From Thalassospira lucentensis (lineage in GTDB: Bacteria > Pseudomonadota > Alphaproteobacteria > Rhodospirillales > Thalassospiraceae), in the NCBI RefSeq assembly GCF_001613805.1, contig NZ_LPVY01000006.1:1-64000 (forward strand): DNA of 64,000 nucleotides, in the 5' to 3' direction. Of the stretch, positions 62,130-64,000 are shown piece after piece; the stretch's first letter is position 1; each line of letters opens with the position of its first letter. Below the pieces are notes generated by a model. The model did not search any database and was not told the DNA's origin. It saw only the letters and a program-made list of their open reading frames with translations. The translations under genes were made by a program, and so were the position numbers.

Positions 62130-62204
62130 GTGTCTCAATCTTGCCGTTCTGTTTACGCATCCTGTAAGGCAAGACTTCCCGATCCCCATGGCGGAGGCCC
62201 TCAG

Positions 62205-63563
62205 GTGAAATCGACCGAACTTACCGGCAAGGTTTGCATCCTTCTGACACGTCACAAGATGCCCGACGAATGGCGTGACAACGGCGCACAGCCGTTGCGC
62301 AGCATTTTCGAGGAAGCCGGCTATACAGCAGAACTCGAACTCTGTGATGATCCTGTCGCCATGAATACCTTTATCACGTCATCCTGCGCGCCCGGCGACG
62401 TTGTCGCGATTGGTGGCGGTGATGGCACGATCAACGCCGTTCTCGATACCGTTATCAAGGCTGGCGTGGTTATGGTTCCGTTGCCGCTTGGAACTGCAAA
62501 CGATTTTGCCCGAAGCCTTTATGTTCCCGATGATATCCTTCAGGCTGCGCGCGCTGCCATCAATGGCCAGATTGCCATGCTTGATATCGGGCGGGTCAAC
62601 GGACAAAGCTTTGTCAATGCCGCCAGCATCGGGGTCCCTGCCGACGCCCGGAAACGTATTGATCCGAACCTGAAACGCTGGACAGGCGCGATCAGCTATG
62701 CTGTGGCCAACTGGCAAAGCTGGCACGAAATGAAGCCGCTGGAACTTAGTGTTACCTGTGGATCAAACCCGCCACAAAACCTTAAACTGCGTCAATTGAC
62801 CGTAACCAACGGACAGTATTTTGGTGGCGGTTTGCGTCCGCGCGAGAACAAGCGCCTTGATGATGGCAAATTGCATATGTTCGCCATTCAGGCCAATGTC
62901 GATACTCTGTCAGGTATGGATATCGCTGCCGAACTGCTGTTTGGATCAATCGATGACAGCAATTATGCCATCAGTCAGGAATGTGATGAGATTCTCATTG
63001 AAGGTGCCGATGGCGAACCCGTGCTGGCCGATGGTGAAATCATAAGCAAACTGCCTGCGCGCTTCACACTGGAAGCAAAAACACTGCCTGTCTTTGCACC
63101 AAATGCCTTTCACGGCGAAACAGACCGGTCTGCATCATTCCAGGATCAGGAAATCGTCAACGACATTGCATTGGATGCACTTGGCCTTTCGCTGCGGCTG
63201 TCGGCCATATATCCCATGGCCACCGATAGTGGCCTGAAGGCCATATGCCACGATACCGCCAATCGCCTGCGCGACATCAATCGCCGCCTGGAATTGGCAC
63301 TTCGGCCCTATAACCTGCCGACATCGTCACCAGATCCGGATTTGCACAGTCTGGAACAGTTACGTGACCGGGCAATGTCATGGATGCTTGCCGATGCGGA
63401 TCAACGTCTTGCACGTGGCCTGAAAAATCAGGCATCCCTTATCGAAAATGCACTGGGAAGCTGTGCGATTGACAAAATCCCTGACGATATATCCACGCCA
63501 CTCATGGATATGAAAAGTCTGATCCGTGACTTGCAGGCGGGCCTGAACGATTTTCAGCCCTAG
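62205..63563 (+). CDS. Diacylglycerol-kinase family protein with a C-terminal helical extension
   Basis: A 452-residue protein. The DAGK catalytic part (about 8-290) has VAIGGGDGTINAVLDTV (near residue 66), PLPLGTANDFARSLYVPDD (near residue 94), and GKLHMFAI with the second beta domain. The last 160 residues (from about 295) are extra for this family, mainly helical and rich in Asp, Leu and Arg, with no recognised domain. The usual length is about 300. GGAGG at 62193-62197 lies 7 bases before GTG 62205; the open frame to 62061 overlaps dps. Its stop shares a CTAG with the ftsY stop. Confidence 0.85.
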   Translation: MKSTELTGKVCILLTRHKMPDEWRDNGAQPLRSIFEEAGYTAELELCDDPVAMNTFITSSCAPGDVVAIGGGDGTINAVLDTVIKAGVVMVPLPLGTANDFARSLYVPDDILQAARAAINGQIAMLDIGRVNGQSFVNAASIGVPADARKRIDPNLKRWTGAISYAVANWQSWHEMKPLELSVTCGSNPPQNLKLRQLTVTNGQYFGGGLRPRENKRLDDGKLHMFAIQANVDTLSGMDIAAELLFGSIDDSNYAISQECDEILIEGADGEPVLADGEIISKLPARFTLEAKTLPVFAPNAFHGETDRSASFQDQEIVNDIALDALGLSLRLSAIYPMATDSGLKAICHDTANRLRDINRRLELALRPYNLPTSSPDPDLHSLEQLRDRAMSWMLADADQRLARGLKNQASLIENALGSCAIDKIPDDISTPLMDMKSLIRDLQAGLNDFQP

Positions 63564-64000
63564 TCCTCAAGCCCGGCAAGACTGCGGGCAAATGATTTTG
63601 CATCGAACGGACGAAGGTCTTCGGCACTTTCGCCGACCCCGATTGCGTGAACCGGTTTGCCAAATTTCTCGGCCAATGCCACAATAACCCCGCCCTTGGC
63701 GGTACCGTCAAGCTTGGTCACGATCAGGCCGGTGACACTGGTGGCCTCTGAAAATACCTCGACCTGGGAATGGGCATTCTGGCCGGTGGTGGCATCAAGC
63801 ACCAGAAGTGTGTCATGCGGGGCTGCTTGATCGCGTTTTTGAATGACGCGAACGATCTTTTTCAGCTCGTCCATCAGGTGCGCTTTATTCTGCAAACGCC
63901 CCGCCGTATCAATCAGCAAAAGGTCATAACCTTCGCGTTGGGCCTGATCGATGGCATCAAAGGCAAGCCCGGCGGCATCCGCACCGGTATCGCGGGCAAT
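63560..64000 (-). CDS. ftsY: Signal recognition particle receptor, C-terminal part
   Basis: The right edge cuts this gene; the 146 codons seen are the C-terminal NG domain. LLIDTAGRLQNKAHLMDEL (G3 region), VLDATTGQNA, GLIVTKLDGTAKGGVIVALA (G4, with TKLD) and HAIGVGESAEDLRPFDAK close the GTPase. FtsY docks ribosome-SRP complexes at the inner membrane. The N-terminal acidic part lies outside the window. It is convergent with the DAG-kinase-like gene and ends with a shared CTAG. Confidence 0.97.
   Translation of the reverse strand: MARDTGADAAGLAFDAIDQAQREGYDLLLIDTAGRLQNKAHLMDELKKIVRVIQKRDQAAPHDTLLVLDATTGQNAHSQVEVFSEATSVTGLIVTKLDGTAKGGVIVALAEKFGKPVHAIGVGESAEDLRPFDAKSFARSLAGLED

Overview
The window reads as chromosomal DNA of an alphaproteobacterium, most likely a marine Rhodospirillales member close to Thalassospira. 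This rests on moderate GC content, plant/alphaproteobacterial-type GshA, DUF4170 and Atu4866 family proteins, an EcfG-type stress promoter architecture and the DUF374-WaaA-LpxK-LpxL lipid A operon. The species is inferred, not shown. The two ends are cut inside genes: an unknown membrane or secreted protein on the left and ftsY on the right. No rRNA, tRNA, prophage, insertion sequence or CRISPR array was recognised.

Region by region. 0-8.4 kb: a DUF2867 protein, class II fumarase, and a DeoR/GlpR-type repressor divergent from a phnD-phnC-phnE-phnE-glpD operon. This operon links a phosphonate-type ABC importer to glycerol-3-phosphate dehydrogenase. 8.4-20.2 kb: chorismate mutase, gshA, rsmE, ubiA, a CPA1 antiporter, a protein methyltransferase, a soluble chemoreceptor with three tandem PAS domains, several small unknown proteins, and ubiD. 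20.2-20.7 kb: a ccdAB toxin-antitoxin pair. 22.9-26.2 kb: a membrane-lipid remodelling cluster. It has a DAG-kinase-like gene with a PhoB-box-like sequence upstream, divergent from a metallophosphoesterase-glycosyltransferase pair matching the PlcP-Agt system that replaces phospholipids with glycolipids under phosphate starvation. 26.2-33 kb: a Bud32-like kinase divergent from msbA-DUF374-waaA-lpxK-lpxL.

33-42.6 kb: MarR regulator, gamma-glutamyltransferase, M23 peptidase, xseA, purD, and a cobalamin ABC transporter (btuF-btuC-btuD) behind an adenosylcobalamin riboswitch and an unusually structured leader. 43-58.3 kb: an AraC/SDR/Atu4866 cluster, a class III nucleotide cyclase, a Tat-exported glucan protein without its usual synthase partner, tadA, a glutamine-amidotransferase-like hydrolase, an RluB/RsuA-type pseudouridine synthase with a long charged tail, rsmD, transporters, a beta-lactamase-fold hydrolase, chrA and amn.

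58.6-64 kb looks like a stress and envelope segment. It holds a candidate small RNA with its own promoter and terminator, an ECF sigma factor with a small overlapping partner, a ribbon-helix-helix protein, a VTT-domain membrane protein, and a divergent pair (an acidic exported protein and Dps). Each gene of that pair is preceded by a perfect GGAAC-N16-CGTT promoter. A second DAG-kinase-like protein and ftsY follow.

The two most interesting themes are the phosphorus and lipid economy (phn-glpD, plcP-agt, two DAG kinases, a complete lipid A assembly line) and the regulatory RNA and promoter architecture (B12 riboswitch leader, candidate sRNA, divergent EcfG promoters, structured operators).
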